Below are positions 50,333 through 58,905 of a stretch of DNA of 60,741 nt, piece after piece; the stretch's first letter is position 1; every line of letters begins with the position of its first letter. Under the pieces are notes generated by a model. That model did not search any database and was not told where the DNA came from. It was given only the letters and a program-made list of their open reading frames with translations. This stretch comes from Gammaproteobacteria bacterium. GTDB lineage: Bacteria; Pseudomonadota; Gammaproteobacteria; UBA9214. Position numbers and translations under genes: made by a program. Location of the stretch: assembly GCA_029860045.1 (NCBI GenBank), contig JAOUBY010000005.1:1-60741 (forward strand), written 5' to 3'.

Positions 50333-52054
50333 TTAGCGCACCTTGACCTGGATCAATTCCTCGCCATTCGGGTCCGTCACATGTACCGCACAGGCGATAC
50401 AGGGATCAAAACTGTGAATGGTGCGCAGGATCTCGATCGGCTGCTGCGGATCATGCAGGGTATGGTTGTCCTGCAGGGCCGCCTCGTAGGCCCCGGGCTG
50501 ACCGCTCTGGTCGCGCGGCCCCGCATTCCAGGTACTTGGTACGACCGCCTGGTAATTCTTGATCTTTTGATCCTCGATCACGATCCAGTGTGCCAGGCCA
50601 CCGCGCGGCGCCTCCATGAAGCCGACGCCTTTCGCCTGGGCCGGCCACGTCTCCGGCTCCCACAGTTTCTCGTTGAAGGTCTTCGTGTCACCGGCCTTGA
50701 TATTGGCCACCAGGTTGTTGAACCAGGTCTGCATCATGTCACCAATAACCTTGGTCTCCAGTCCGCGCGCAGCAGTGCGGCCGAGTGTCGAGAACAGCGC
50801 CTCAACCGGCACGTCTAGCTTGTTCAGGGTCATGTGAACCAGTTCCTTTGTCTGGTCGTGACCGTTGGCGTACAGCATGAGGACCCGCGCCAGCGGACCG
50901 ACCTCCATGGCGTGCCCCTTCCAGCGTGGCGACTTCAGCCAGGAATAGGACTGATCCACATCGAGTTGGTCGTATGGCGGCGTCGGTCCGGAGTAATTCA
51001 GGTTGGTTTCACCGTCATAGGGGTGCAGTGAGCCGTCCTTGCCATTGCTGTAGTCATAGTACGAGTGCGCAACCTGTTCCTGGATCTCTTCGGCGGCATT
51101 CATATCCACCTCGTGAATGGTGGAAAGATCGCGATTGAGGATAGCACCGCCGGGAATCAGGAAACTGGCCGGGTCGTCCATACCCTTCTCGGGGAAATCG
51201 CCATAGGTGAGGAAATTGCCCAGACCCTCGCCGCGTGCGCCCCAGTCCTTGTAAAAACCGGCGATCGCGAGCAGATCCGGTATGTAGACCTGCTCGACAA
51301 AGGTATTCATCTTGTTGATGATCTCCTGCACCTGCGCCAGCCGCTTCGCGTTAATGGCAGAATCGGAATTGAGATCAATCGGACAGGCTACACCACCAAC
51401 CAGGAAATTCGGATGTGGATTCTTGCCGCCAAAGATGGCATGCAACTTGGCCACATCACGCTGCCATGTCAGCGCCTCCAGGTAATGCGACACCGCCATC
51501 AGGTTGGCCTCCGGCGGCAACTTGTAGGCCGGATGCCCCCAGTATCCCTGCGCGAAAATACCCAGCTGACCGGCCTCGACGAAGTCCTTGAGCTTCTTCT
51601 TCATGTCGGCGAAATAGCCGGGTGAGGACTTCGGATAACTGCTGAGGGACTGTGCCAGCGTGGAAGTCGCAGCCGGGTCGGCATTCAGTGCGGACACCAC
51701 GTCCACCCAGTCCAGCGCATGCAGGTGATAGAAGTGCATCACATGATCGTGCACATACTGTGCGCCGTTCATGAGATTGCGAATCAATTGTGCATTCGGT
51801 GGAATGGTGTAGTTCAGCGCATTTTCCACCGATCGAATCGAGGCCAGCCCGTGCACCAGCGTACACACGCCGCAGATGCGTTGCGCAAAAGCCCAGGCGT
51901 CACGTGGATCGCGCCCCTGCAGAATGATCTCGATGCCGCGCACCATGGTGCCGGCCGAGTAGGCCTGGGCAATGCGATTGCCTTCCATCTGCGCCTCGAT
52001 GCGCAGGTGGCCCTCGATGCGGGTAATCGGATCAACGACGACACGTTCACTCAT
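50333..52054 (-). CDS. hynL: NiFe hydrogenase large subunit (Hyn/Isp type)
   Basis: The 573-aa protein has the N-terminal metal pair in RICGVC (C61, C64) and the C-terminal pair in DPCIACAVH (C552, C555). Cleavage after H558 would release a 15-residue peptide. It forms the H2 site with HynS. Unlike ordinary hup operons, isp1 and isp2 lie between hynS and hynL, the arrangement of Thiocapsa-type Hyn hydrogenases (group 1e), which connect H2 to sulfur or quinone metabolism. Confidence 0.95.
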   Translation of the reverse strand: MSERVVVDPITRIEGHLRIEAQMEGNRIAQAYSAGTMVRGIEIILQGRDPRDAWAFAQRICGVCTLVHGLASIRSVENALNYTIPPNAQLIRNLMNGAQYVHDHVMHFYHLHALDWVDVVSALNADPAATSTLAQSLSSYPKSSPGYFADMKKKLKDFVEAGQLGIFAQGYWGHPAYKLPPEANLMAVSHYLEALTWQRDVAKLHAIFGGKNPHPNFLVGGVACPIDLNSDSAINAKRLAQVQEIINKMNTFVEQVYIPDLLAIAGFYKDWGARGEGLGNFLTYGDFPEKGMDDPASFLIPGGAILNRDLSTIHEVDMNAAEEIQEQVAHSYYDYSNGKDGSLHPYDGETNLNYSGPTPPYDQLDVDQSYSWLKSPRWKGHAMEVGPLARVLMLYANGHDQTKELVHMTLNKLDVPVEALFSTLGRTAARGLETKVIGDMMQTWFNNLVANIKAGDTKTFNEKLWEPETWPAQAKGVGFMEAPRGGLAHWIVIEDQKIKNYQAVVPSTWNAGPRDQSGQPGAYEAALQDNHTLHDPQQPIEILRTIHSFDPCIACAVHVTDPNGEELIQVKVR

Positions 52055-52150
52055 AACAACTCCTCGATTAATGCAGGGGCCACAGCTGCCCCTGTAAATA
52101 TTTGCGCCTGCAGAGCCTTTTCTCGCAAAGGCGAGAGCGTTCCTCTTTGC

Positions 52151-53410
52151 TCAATCTTCCGCCAGGTGCTCCGCCAGTGTTTCCGTCAGGCTCAGTACCG
52201 TGATATCCATGCCATTTTCTTCCAGCCCTTCCTCCAGGTGAATACGGCAGTTGGAGCAGGCCGACACCAGCGCATCCGGCTTCACCGCATCCAGCTGCGC
52301 CTGCTTGCGCCTGAATACCTTAAGGCGCAGATCATCGGCACGCTCGTTACTGCTGACACCACCGCCGGCGCCGCAACACCAGTTCATGGTGCCTGAGTCC
52401 GGCATCTCGACGAAATCATCTGCAATCATGTCTATCAGGTTGCGCGGCTGCTCCACCACACCACCACGGCGCGAGATCTGGCAGGGATCGTGATAGGTCA
52501 GGCGCTGTGATTCCTTACCGGTTGTCTTCAGACGTCCCTGCTTGCGCAGGTCATCGAGCAACTCCAGGATATGCACCACCTTGAAGTTATACGGCTTGCC
52601 CACCAGGTTAGGACCTTCCCAGCGTATCGCCATGTAGGCATGGCCACATTCAGGGCTGATGACATTTTTCACCTTGAGCTTGTCTGCTGCATCTACAATG
52701 CGCTGCACCAGCTCCGCGGCAATCTCGGACACACCGATCTGGATACCGCTATTGGTGGCCTCGAAGGCCTCGGAGGAAATCGTCCAGCTCACCCCTGCCT
52801 TGTTGAATATTTTCGCAACAGCACCAATGAACTCCGGGAAATTCATGATCTCCATGGACGACAGTAGCAACATGTAGTCCGCGCCTTCCACATCCACCGG
52901 GATCTCCAGGCCGATGTCCTTTTCCGCATGGCGGATCTGGGCCTGCAGCGCCGGCAGTTTCACACCCATCGGACTGCCGATGGTCACCGCACGCTTGGTG
53001 GCACCGATCAGACCTTCCGGTGCATGTCCCGAGGCGGCCATGCCCTCACGCATCTTGCGAATCATGTAGGTAATGTCATTGCCGACCGGACATACCATGG
53101 AACAGCGCCCGCACATGGTGCAGCTGTCGTAGACCAGGGTTTCCCACTTCTCCAGCTCTTCATCGGTCACCGGCTTGCTGAGGCCGAATGCCTTCGCATA
53201 ACGCCCCCAGAAGGTATATTCCTGCTGCCAGACGCGGCGCAGGGGCTCCAGCTTGTGAATCGGCGTGCGTGTCGGGCATCCGGTCTCGGTATAGAACAGG
53301 CAGGCGTCCGCACACAATCCACAACGCACGCAACTGCTGAAGAATGCGGCCACCGGTGCGTCGATCTGTTCCTTGAACGCATCAATACCTCGTTGCAGAC
53401 TTGCGCTCAT
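52151..53410 (-). CDS. isp2: Isp2, HdrD-like iron-sulfur protein
   Basis: The 419-aa protein has two ferredoxin motifs, CVRCGLCADAC (about 27-37) with a following C and CTMCGRCSMVCP. Two CCG-type cysteine-rich domains follow (SPECGHAY...HDPCQISRRGG, NWCCGAGGG and SACSNCRIHLEEG) as in heterodisulfide reductase subunit D. With Isp1 it links the hydrogenase to a quinone or thiol-type acceptor. Overlaps isp1 by four bases. Confidence 0.92.
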   Translation of the reverse strand: MSASLQRGIDAFKEQIDAPVAAFFSSCVRCGLCADACLFYTETGCPTRTPIHKLEPLRRVWQQEYTFWGRYAKAFGLSKPVTDEELEKWETLVYDSCTMCGRCSMVCPVGNDITYMIRKMREGMAASGHAPEGLIGATKRAVTIGSPMGVKLPALQAQIRHAEKDIGLEIPVDVEGADYMLLLSSMEIMNFPEFIGAVAKIFNKAGVSWTISSEAFEATNSGIQIGVSEIAAELVQRIVDAADKLKVKNVISPECGHAYMAIRWEGPNLVGKPYNFKVVHILELLDDLRKQGRLKTTGKESQRLTYHDPCQISRRGGVVEQPRNLIDMIADDFVEMPDSGTMNWCCGAGGGVSSNERADDLRLKVFRRKQAQLDAVKPDALVSACSNCRIHLEEGLEENGMDITVLSLTETLAEHLAED

Positions 53411-54066
53411 GAGTTGACCCCCCTGTAACCGGAAATTGCCCCGTTGTAATAACGTGCCAGAAACAGCGTGAATGCATGCATCAGCTTGGTGAACGGAAAC
53501 ACCACCATCAGTAACTCCACACTGGCAATGTGAACGGCAATCAGCAGCGGCGGCGTCAGCCCGATGCGATGAAATGCGAAATAACCGGTCACCAGCGGCA
53601 GGATCGTCACCAGCCAGACCAGGTAATCCTGGAAGCGCGACAGGTAACGCATCACCTTGTGGTTGATACGATGCAGCAGCACGGCGACCAGCGCGATCAT
53701 GGTGACCACGGTCACCGCATCAATGAACTGCGTCGGCAGGGCTGGCCAACTGACCCCGAAGGCATCGTCAAACAGCAGGATATGGGGTGCGAAGAAGAAC
53801 AGCGCAATGAAGAACCCGATATGAAAGATATACCCGGCCACAACATTGAAAGTCGAACGCTGCAGCGTATCGCGATTTGGAAACGACCTTGTAATGATGG
53901 TTCGCAGCCCCCCGGCCAGCGCAGAGCCGCGCGGCTCTGCAAGATTCGGCTTGCGGCCCAGCGCCAGTATTTCAAATATCCTCAGCACCCCGCCAAGCAG
54001 AAAAACCACCGTGGCAATCTGCAGCGCCGGCCCGCGTACCCAGATCAACAGTTCAGTCTCAGACAT
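53407..54066 (-). CDS. isp1: Isp1, cytochrome b subunit (NarI/HdrE-like)
   Basis: The protein is about 219 aa. The ATG at MSETELL has AAGGA at good spacing; ATG 54075 touches the ribosome site and lies inside hynS. Five helices include His residues (GYIFHIGFFIALFFFAPHILLF, FAFHRIGLTPPLLIAVHIASVELLMVVFPFTKLMHAFTLF) typical of NarI-like diheme b proteins. It anchors Isp2 and the hydrogenase to the membrane. Confidence 0.9.
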   Translation of the reverse strand: MSETELLIWVRGPALQIATVVFLLGGVLRIFEILALGRKPNLAEPRGSALAGGLRTIITRSFPNRDTLQRSTFNVVAGYIFHIGFFIALFFFAPHILLFDDAFGVSWPALPTQFIDAVTVVTMIALVAVLLHRINHKVMRYLSRFQDYLVWLVTILPLVTGYFAFHRIGLTPPLLIAVHIASVELLMVVFPFTKLMHAFTLFLARYYNGAISGYRGVNS

Positions 54067-54067
54067 G

Positions 54068-55231
54068 TCAGCCATCCTTCTCCAGGTCATCAATACCGAC
54101 CTTCTGATGCGCCTTCACGGCGCGGGTTTTCTTGGCACGGTTGAGTGCGCCAAGCGCCACGCCGGCTGCAGCACCGGCACCGATGGCATACACGGCGGTG
54201 CGCGAAATATCCTCGGTTGACGTGGAAATGGCCTTGTAGAAACCGCCACCGTCCCAGAAGTCGGGCTCGGAGCAACCCAGGCACGGGTGTCCGGCCTCGA
54301 TCGGGAAGCTGGTGCCTTCGTTCCACTTGGTGGTGGCACATGCGTTGTAGGTAGTGGGTCCCTTGCAGCCCAGCTTGTACAGGCACCAGCCCTTCTTCGC
54401 GCCCTCGTCATCAAAGGTCTCTGCGAACAGGCCCTTGTCATAGTACGGCCTGCGATAACAGCGGTCGTGAATGCTCTTGCCGTAGTAGGCCATCGGTCGG
54501 CCCAGTTCGTCCAGCTCCGGAATAGTCCCGAAGGTCAGGAAGTGCGCCAGCACGCCGGTAATCACTACCGGTATGGGCGGACAACCGGGCACATTGATAA
54601 TCGGCTTGTTCTTTACATCGACATCGGTGCTGTGTGCAGTATATACGGCTGAATGGGTATCCGGCTTCCTGTCACCGTATTGCTGCAGGAGATCGCGTAC
54701 CGACAGTGCGCCAGTCGGGTTCGGATCAGCATGCGGAATACCGCCAAATGCCGCACAGCTGCCGACCGAAACAATCGCTGCTGCACCGGCGGCAGTCTCC
54801 AGCAACATGTCCATGTTGCTGATACCGGCAATGGTGGAATAACCCGGGTCACCCACTGGAATGGAGCCGTCCACCACCAGGATGTACTTGCCCCAGTTTT
54901 CCTCCATCGCGGCCTCGCGCGCCGCCTCGGCCGCGGCACCTGAGGCGGCCTGTAGCGTGTGGTGATAGTCCAGCGAAATAGTATCGAAGATCAGACCTTC
55001 CACGGTTGGCGAATGCGAACGGGTCAACGATTCGGTGCAACCCGTGCATTCCTGGAACGACATCCAGATTACCGAGGGACGGCTGGCCTTTTCCAGTGCT
55101 GCGGCAATCACCGGTACCATCGATGGTGGCAAGGCCATCATGGATGCAGTTGCCGCACAAAATTTCAGGAACCCGCGCCGGGAAACGCCGCGCGCGCGCA
55201 GTGCTTCGCCTATGGTCTGGTCTTTCGACAT
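54068..55231 (-). CDS. hynS: NiFe hydrogenase small subunit with Tat signal (Hyn type)
   Basis: The 387-aa protein has a Tat signal SRRGFLKFCAATASM and the Fe-S ligands ECTGCTESL, VGSCAAFGG, GCPPIP, and the medial/distal cluster region HDRCYRRPYY ... CLYKLGCKGPTTYNAC ... HPCLGCSEPDFWD. A C-terminal helix (YAIGAGAAAGVALGAL) anchors it to the membrane. The Tat signal places the active site in the periplasm, consistent with an uptake enzyme. Confidence 0.95.
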   Translation of the reverse strand: MSKDQTIGEALRARGVSRRGFLKFCAATASMMALPPSMVPVIAAALEKASRPSVIWMSFQECTGCTESLTRSHSPTVEGLIFDTISLDYHHTLQAASGAAAEAAREAAMEENWGKYILVVDGSIPVGDPGYSTIAGISNMDMLLETAAGAAAIVSVGSCAAFGGIPHADPNPTGALSVRDLLQQYGDRKPDTHSAVYTAHSTDVDVKNKPIINVPGCPPIPVVITGVLAHFLTFGTIPELDELGRPMAYYGKSIHDRCYRRPYYDKGLFAETFDDEGAKKGWCLYKLGCKGPTTYNACATTKWNEGTSFPIEAGHPCLGCSEPDFWDGGGFYKAISTSTEDISRTAVYAIGAGAAAGVALGALNRAKKTRAVKAHQKVGIDDLEKDG

Positions 55232-55261
55232 CGTGTGTCTCCTGTATAAATGTATCTGTCG

Positions 55262-55666
55262 CTATTCCGCCAGCTGTACGCTCAAGGCCTGCAGGCCTGC
55301 ACGAATATCCTCGTGCTGCGCGGTAACCAGGCGGGGTATTACACACACTTCGATAAACTTGCCGATAATTTCGCCGTCGTTATTGTGGTGAGTAACCAGC
55401 CACACGCCCGGATAGCGTGTCTCGACAACCTCGCTCGGCCCCAGCGCGGACAGGCGCGCCTGCACCTCGCCACGCCCGAGTTGTTCAGCAATCCGGTCTT
55501 CCTCGCCCGGCCCCATCGGAATACTGCGCAGGTCGATGACCATCTCCTGCCCGCTGTCGAGCAGCTGCTGCAGGGCATGACGCACCTCGTGCAACAGTGG
55601 AATTACATTACCGGTGACGACCTTGCCCGGCGTCGCGCTACAACCACTCTCTGTTTGCGTCTGCAT
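55262..55666 (-). CDS. HupH/HyaF-like hydrogenase maturation protein
   Basis: The 134-aa protein contains the HupH C-terminal-type sequence VIPLLHEVRHALQQLLDSGQEMVIDLRSIPMGPGEEDRIAEQLGRGEVQARLSALGPSEVVETRYPGVWLVTH and IIGKFIEVCVIPRLV. It is shorter than full HupH, matching the single-domain forms. These proteins assist small-subunit maturation. It lies between hupD and hynS. Confidence 0.85.
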   Translation of the reverse strand: MQTQTESGCSATPGKVVTGNVIPLLHEVRHALQQLLDSGQEMVIDLRSIPMGPGEEDRIAEQLGRGEVQARLSALGPSEVVETRYPGVWLVTHHNNDGEIIGKFIEVCVIPRLVTAQHEDIRAGLQALSVQLAE

Positions 55667-55675
55667 GGAAATACC

Positions 55676-56203
55676 TCAGCCTGCCGGTGCTGTTGAAGCC
55701 AGCGCGTAATCGGGTGACGGTGCAGAGTGAAGCACCGTCCATTGCCGCAACAGCGCCAGCACTTCGTGCGAGGCACGTGGCAACGCTCGCTTGACCGGGT
55801 TGCTCAGGGTATCTCCCCAGTCGACCTGCTGCGGCTGAATGGCAACCAGTGCGCGGTGGGCGGGCAAGGCCTGCGTGAGATGCGCAATGGCAAGCAGGTC
55901 ACCGAGACTGACCTCGTGTACGCTGCGCTTGGTACGCCCGGCAAAGCGGTCCATGGCGGCGTCTTCAAACACCTGCACTGTGCCGGGGGGGCCCGTTAAC
56001 TCGGCGGCATCGATCACCACCAGGTGATCGGCCTCCTCAATCCATGGGGCCAGCGTGAAGCTCAGCGTACCGCCATCAAGGAACGTGGCATTGGACAGTT
56101 CCGGGCAGTGTTGGCGCAGGTAATCCAGCATGTGCACACCGACGCCCTCGTCCGAGAGCAAGGTGTTACCAATACCCAGAATTAATGTCTTTTTGATTGA
56201 CAT
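55676..56203 (-). CDS. Hydrogenase maturation endopeptidase (HupD/HyaD/HynD)
   Basis: The 175-aa protein starts LILGIGNTLLSDEGVGVHMLDYL, with the nickel-sensing Glu and Asp positions (DEGVG, DAAELTG) and a His in KRSVHEVSLGDLL. It trims the C-terminal peptide of HynL once nickel is inserted. It is the first gene of the minus-strand hydrogenase operon, divergent from hypC, with an FNR-like box between. Confidence 0.9.
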   Translation of the reverse strand: MSIKKTLILGIGNTLLSDEGVGVHMLDYLRQHCPELSNATFLDGGTLSFTLAPWIEEADHLVVIDAAELTGPPGTVQVFEDAAMDRFAGRTKRSVHEVSLGDLLAIAHLTQALPAHRALVAIQPQQVDWGDTLSNPVKRALPRASHEVLALLRQWTVLHSAPSPDYALASTAPAG

Positions 56204-56258
56204 CTAGCCTCCCCTTCGTCCAGAACCTGATTTCTACAGCATGCATATCATGGCTTTA

Positions 56259-56272
56259 TTGACGGAGGTCAA
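56259..56272. promoter_or_regulatory. FNR/DNR-like box TTGACGGAGGTCAA between hupD and hypC
   Basis: A perfect TTGAC-N4-GTCAA palindrome. TTAATT (56295-56300) on plus and TAGAAA (56236-56231) on minus are -10 candidates at the class II distance, so one site could activate both divergent operons. Confidence 0.55.
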
Positions 56273-56357
56273 TTCCGCACCCGATTTTTCATGCTTAATT
56301 AGTCCATCACTTAGAGTTGGTGGTGATCTGGCCATTGTGGCCGCGGGGGTAAATCTG

Positions 56358-56588
56358 ATGTGTCTTGGAATTCCAATGCAAATTCAATCAATTGACGGCT
56401 ATACCGCGCGCTGCGAGGCAAAGGGCGTGCAGCGCGATGTCAGCCTGTTCATGCTGCAGGAAGAGGCGCTCGCCATCGACGACTTCGTGGTGGTACACGT
56501 CGGCTATGCCATCCAGAAGATTACCCCGCAGGAAGCCCGCAGCGCCTGGGAACTGTACGACATCATGCTGGAGTCTCCACATGCATGA
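56358..56588 (+). CDS. hypC: Hydrogenase maturation chaperone HypC
   Basis: The protein is 76 aa from the ATG at MCLGIP. The essential Cys2 must be N-terminal, so the 39-codon extension in the track is rejected; it also spans the FNR-like box. CLGIPMQIQSID and SLFMLQEEALAIDDFVVVHVGYAIQKI are typical. It carries the Fe(CN)2CO moiety with HypD to the large subunit. Confidence 0.93.
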   Translation: MCLGIPMQIQSIDGYTARCEAKGVQRDVSLFMLQEEALAIDDFVVVHVGYAIQKITPQEARSAWELYDIMLESPHA

Positions 56589-56964
56589 ACTAGCCGTTTG
56601 CCAGGCCCTGATTGAGCAAGTCAAATTAGTGGCGCACGAACAGCACGCGCATCGGGTGGTGGAGATCAACATTGACATCGGCCCGCTGTCCGGAGTGGAA
56701 GCGCAGTTGCTGGAGCAGGCCTTCAGCATCGCCAGCGCCGGCACCGTGGCGGACGGGGCGCGATTGATCAGCAAAACCACACCGGTACGCGTAAATTGCC
56801 GCAGCTGCGGCCAGGTCACCGATGCGCTGCCGACACGGCTCATCTGCGCCAACTGCGGCGACTGGCAAACCCGCGTGGTCAGCGGTGATGAGTTGCTGCT
56901 CACCACGGTGGAGGTATCCCGCAACATACCGACGGAAACACCACCAGGAATCACCGAACACTGA
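56581..56964 (+). CDS. hypA: Nickel insertion protein HypA
   Basis: The protein is 127 aa from the ATG at MHELAV, overlapping hypC by eight bases; the longer track ORF is a shadow in front of it. His2 and Glu3 for nickel and the zinc site CRSCGQ...CANCGDW are present. It delivers Ni to the large subunit with HypB. Confidence 0.93.
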   Translation: MHELAVCQALIEQVKLVAHEQHAHRVVEINIDIGPLSGVEAQLLEQAFSIASAGTVADGARLISKTTPVRVNCRSCGQVTDALPTRLICANCGDWQTRVVSGDELLLTTVEVSRNIPTETPPGITEH

Positions 56965-56982
56965 ATTATCCAAGGAGTCCCC

Positions 56983-57780
56983 ATGTGCGATACCTGCGGC
57001 TGTAACGTGACCCATGGCAATGCCCATTTGCTACAACCGGGAGGCAAGCTGGAGCGAACCGACAGCGGTCATGAGTCCGTCTCGGTACTGCGCAACCTGC
57101 TTGCTGAAAATGACCACACTGCGGGTCATAATCGCCAACACTTTGACAGGCATGGTGTGCTGGCTATCAATCTGATGTCCTCGCCGGGTTCCGGCAAGAC
57201 CGCGCTGCTGGAGGCAACCATTGACGCGCTGGGCAAGGAACTCGCCATCGCGGTGATCGAGGGAGACCTGGAAACCGAAAACGATGCAGAGCGCATTCGC
57301 CGCCACGGCGTCAAGGCAATCCAGATCACCACCGGCAGCGCCTGTCATCTGGATGCCCACATGGTGCATGATGCGCTGCACCGGCTCGACCTGGGGCAGC
57401 TGGACATCGTGTTTATCGAGAACGTCGGCAACCTGGTGTGCCCGGCCAGCTTTGACCTCGGCCAGCATCACAACGTCACACTGCTGTCGGTGCCGGAAGG
57501 GGACGACAAACCGGCCAAGTACCCGGTCATGTTCCGCAGCGCCGACCTGGTGCTGCTAAGCAAGAGTGACCTGCTGCCGGTGCTGGATGATTTTCAGCCG
57601 TCCAATGCACGCCGGCATCTGCAGGCACTGGCCAGCAGTGCGCCCATTATCGAAATTTCCTCAAAGACCGGTGCCGGCATGGACGCATGGCTGCACTGGC
57701 TGCTGGAAGAAACGGCGGCACTGGAACACCGTATCGGGGCAATTGACCCGACGACCGCTACCAGCATGCCCGCCCCATGA
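56983..57780 (+). CDS. hypB: Hydrogenase/nickel GTPase HypB
   Basis: The 265-aa protein has the N-terminal metal motif CDTCGC, a P-loop SPGSGKTALLE, the metal/dimer region GSACHLDAHMVHD and NKxD-like SKSDLLP. No long poly-His stretch is present, so it is a nickel inserter rather than a storage form. Overlaps hypD by four bases. Confidence 0.95.
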   Translation: MCDTCGCNVTHGNAHLLQPGGKLERTDSGHESVSVLRNLLAENDHTAGHNRQHFDRHGVLAINLMSSPGSGKTALLEATIDALGKELAIAVIEGDLETENDAERIRRHGVKAIQITTGSACHLDAHMVHDALHRLDLGQLDIVFIENVGNLVCPASFDLGQHHNVTLLSVPEGDDKPAKYPVMFRSADLVLLSKSDLLPVLDDFQPSNARRHLQALASSAPIIEISSKTGAGMDAWLHWLLEETAALEHRIGAIDPTTATSMPAP

Positions 57781-58904
57781 CCGCACTCAGCGCCGCAGAC
57801 TGGCTTGCACGGATCCATGCGCTGGACTTGCCGGAGCGCGTGCGCATTATGAATGTCTGCGGCGGACACGAACGCTCCATTACCATGTCAGGGCTGCGCC
57901 ATGCCCTGCCCGACAACATCGAGTTGATTCCCGGACCCGGCTGCCCGGTATGTATCTGTCCCGAGGAAGACATCTACGAGGCCATCCAGTTGGCCCTGAA
58001 CGAAAATGTCATCCTGGTCGCCTACGGTGACATGCTACGCGTCCCGGTAAACGTACCGCGCGCACAGGCGCGCTCACTGGAGGCCGCACGCACACAGGGC
58101 GCCGATATTCGCCCGGTAGCCTCGCCTACCGAGGCGGCATGCATTGCCCGTGACAATCCGCACCAGCCAGTGGTCTTCTTTGCCGCCGGTTTTGAAACAA
58201 CCACTGCCCCAACCGCTGCGCTGCTGGTTGAAGGCGCGCCGGACAACCTGTTCATCCTGTTGTCCGGACGCCTGACCTGGCCGGCCGTCGCCATGCTGCT
58301 CGACTCCGGTGCCCCCGGGTTTGATGCGCTGGTGGCGCCCGGCCATGTCGCCACCATCATGGGGCCGGAAGAATGGGAGTTTGTCGTCGACAAGCACGGC
58401 ATCCCGGCCGCCGTGGCCGGCTTTACAGCGGAGAGCCTGCTGGCGGCGATGTACTCCACGCTGCGGCAACGCATCGAGGGCCGCTGTTTCCTGGACAACT
58501 GCTATCCCGAGGTGGTGCGCACGGGTGGCAACCGCCTTGCGCAGCAACACATCCGGCACAGCATGGATGTCGGCGATGCCAACTGGCGCGGTGTCGGCGT
58601 GATCCCGGACTCCGGGTTCACGCTCAGGGAAGACTGCAAGGCACACGATGCACGCGTGCACTTCCCGTCCTATGCCGATGACGCACGCAAGCGTGCCGGT
58701 GAAATGCCACCGGGCTGTGATTGTGCAAAAGTGGTGCTGGGCAGGATTTATCCCAATGAATGCCGGCTGTTCGGCGTGGCCTGTCAGCCGCGCCACCCGA
58801 TCGGGCCCTGCATGGTGTCAGATGAAGGTGCCTGCCGCATCTGGTGGTCAGGCGGCATGCGCGAACCGGCCAATACCTCGCAACGCGCACACACGGCAAC
58901 ATGA
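57777..58904 (+). CDS. hypD: Hydrogenase maturation protein HypD
   Basis: The 375-aa protein has the conserved CGGHE motif (MNVCGGHERSI), GPGCPVCICPEEDI, FAAGFETTTAP and the 4Fe-4S cysteines in DNCYPEVVRTGGN, PPGCDCAKVVLG and NECRLFGVAC. It builds the Fe(CN)2CO unit with HypC. Confidence 0.95.
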   Translation: MTALSAADWLARIHALDLPERVRIMNVCGGHERSITMSGLRHALPDNIELIPGPGCPVCICPEEDIYEAIQLALNENVILVAYGDMLRVPVNVPRAQARSLEAARTQGADIRPVASPTEAACIARDNPHQPVVFFAAGFETTTAPTAALLVEGAPDNLFILLSGRLTWPAVAMLLDSGAPGFDALVAPGHVATIMGPEEWEFVVDKHGIPAAVAGFTAESLLAAMYSTLRQRIEGRCFLDNCYPEVVRTGGNRLAQQHIRHSMDVGDANWRGVGVIPDSGFTLREDCKAHDARVHFPSYADDARKRAGEMPPGCDCAKVVLGRIYPNECRLFGVACQPRHPIGPCMVSDEGACRIWWSGGMREPANTSQRAHTAT

Positions 58905-58905
58905 C

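Noticed and set aside
53530-54144. 204-aa plus-strand ORF over isp1
   Set aside because: Shadow frame rich in Gln/Arg/His as expected from antisense of a membrane protein.
56241-56357. N-terminal extension of HypC in the ORF track
   Set aside because: HypC needs Cys at position 2, and the extension covers the promoter box.
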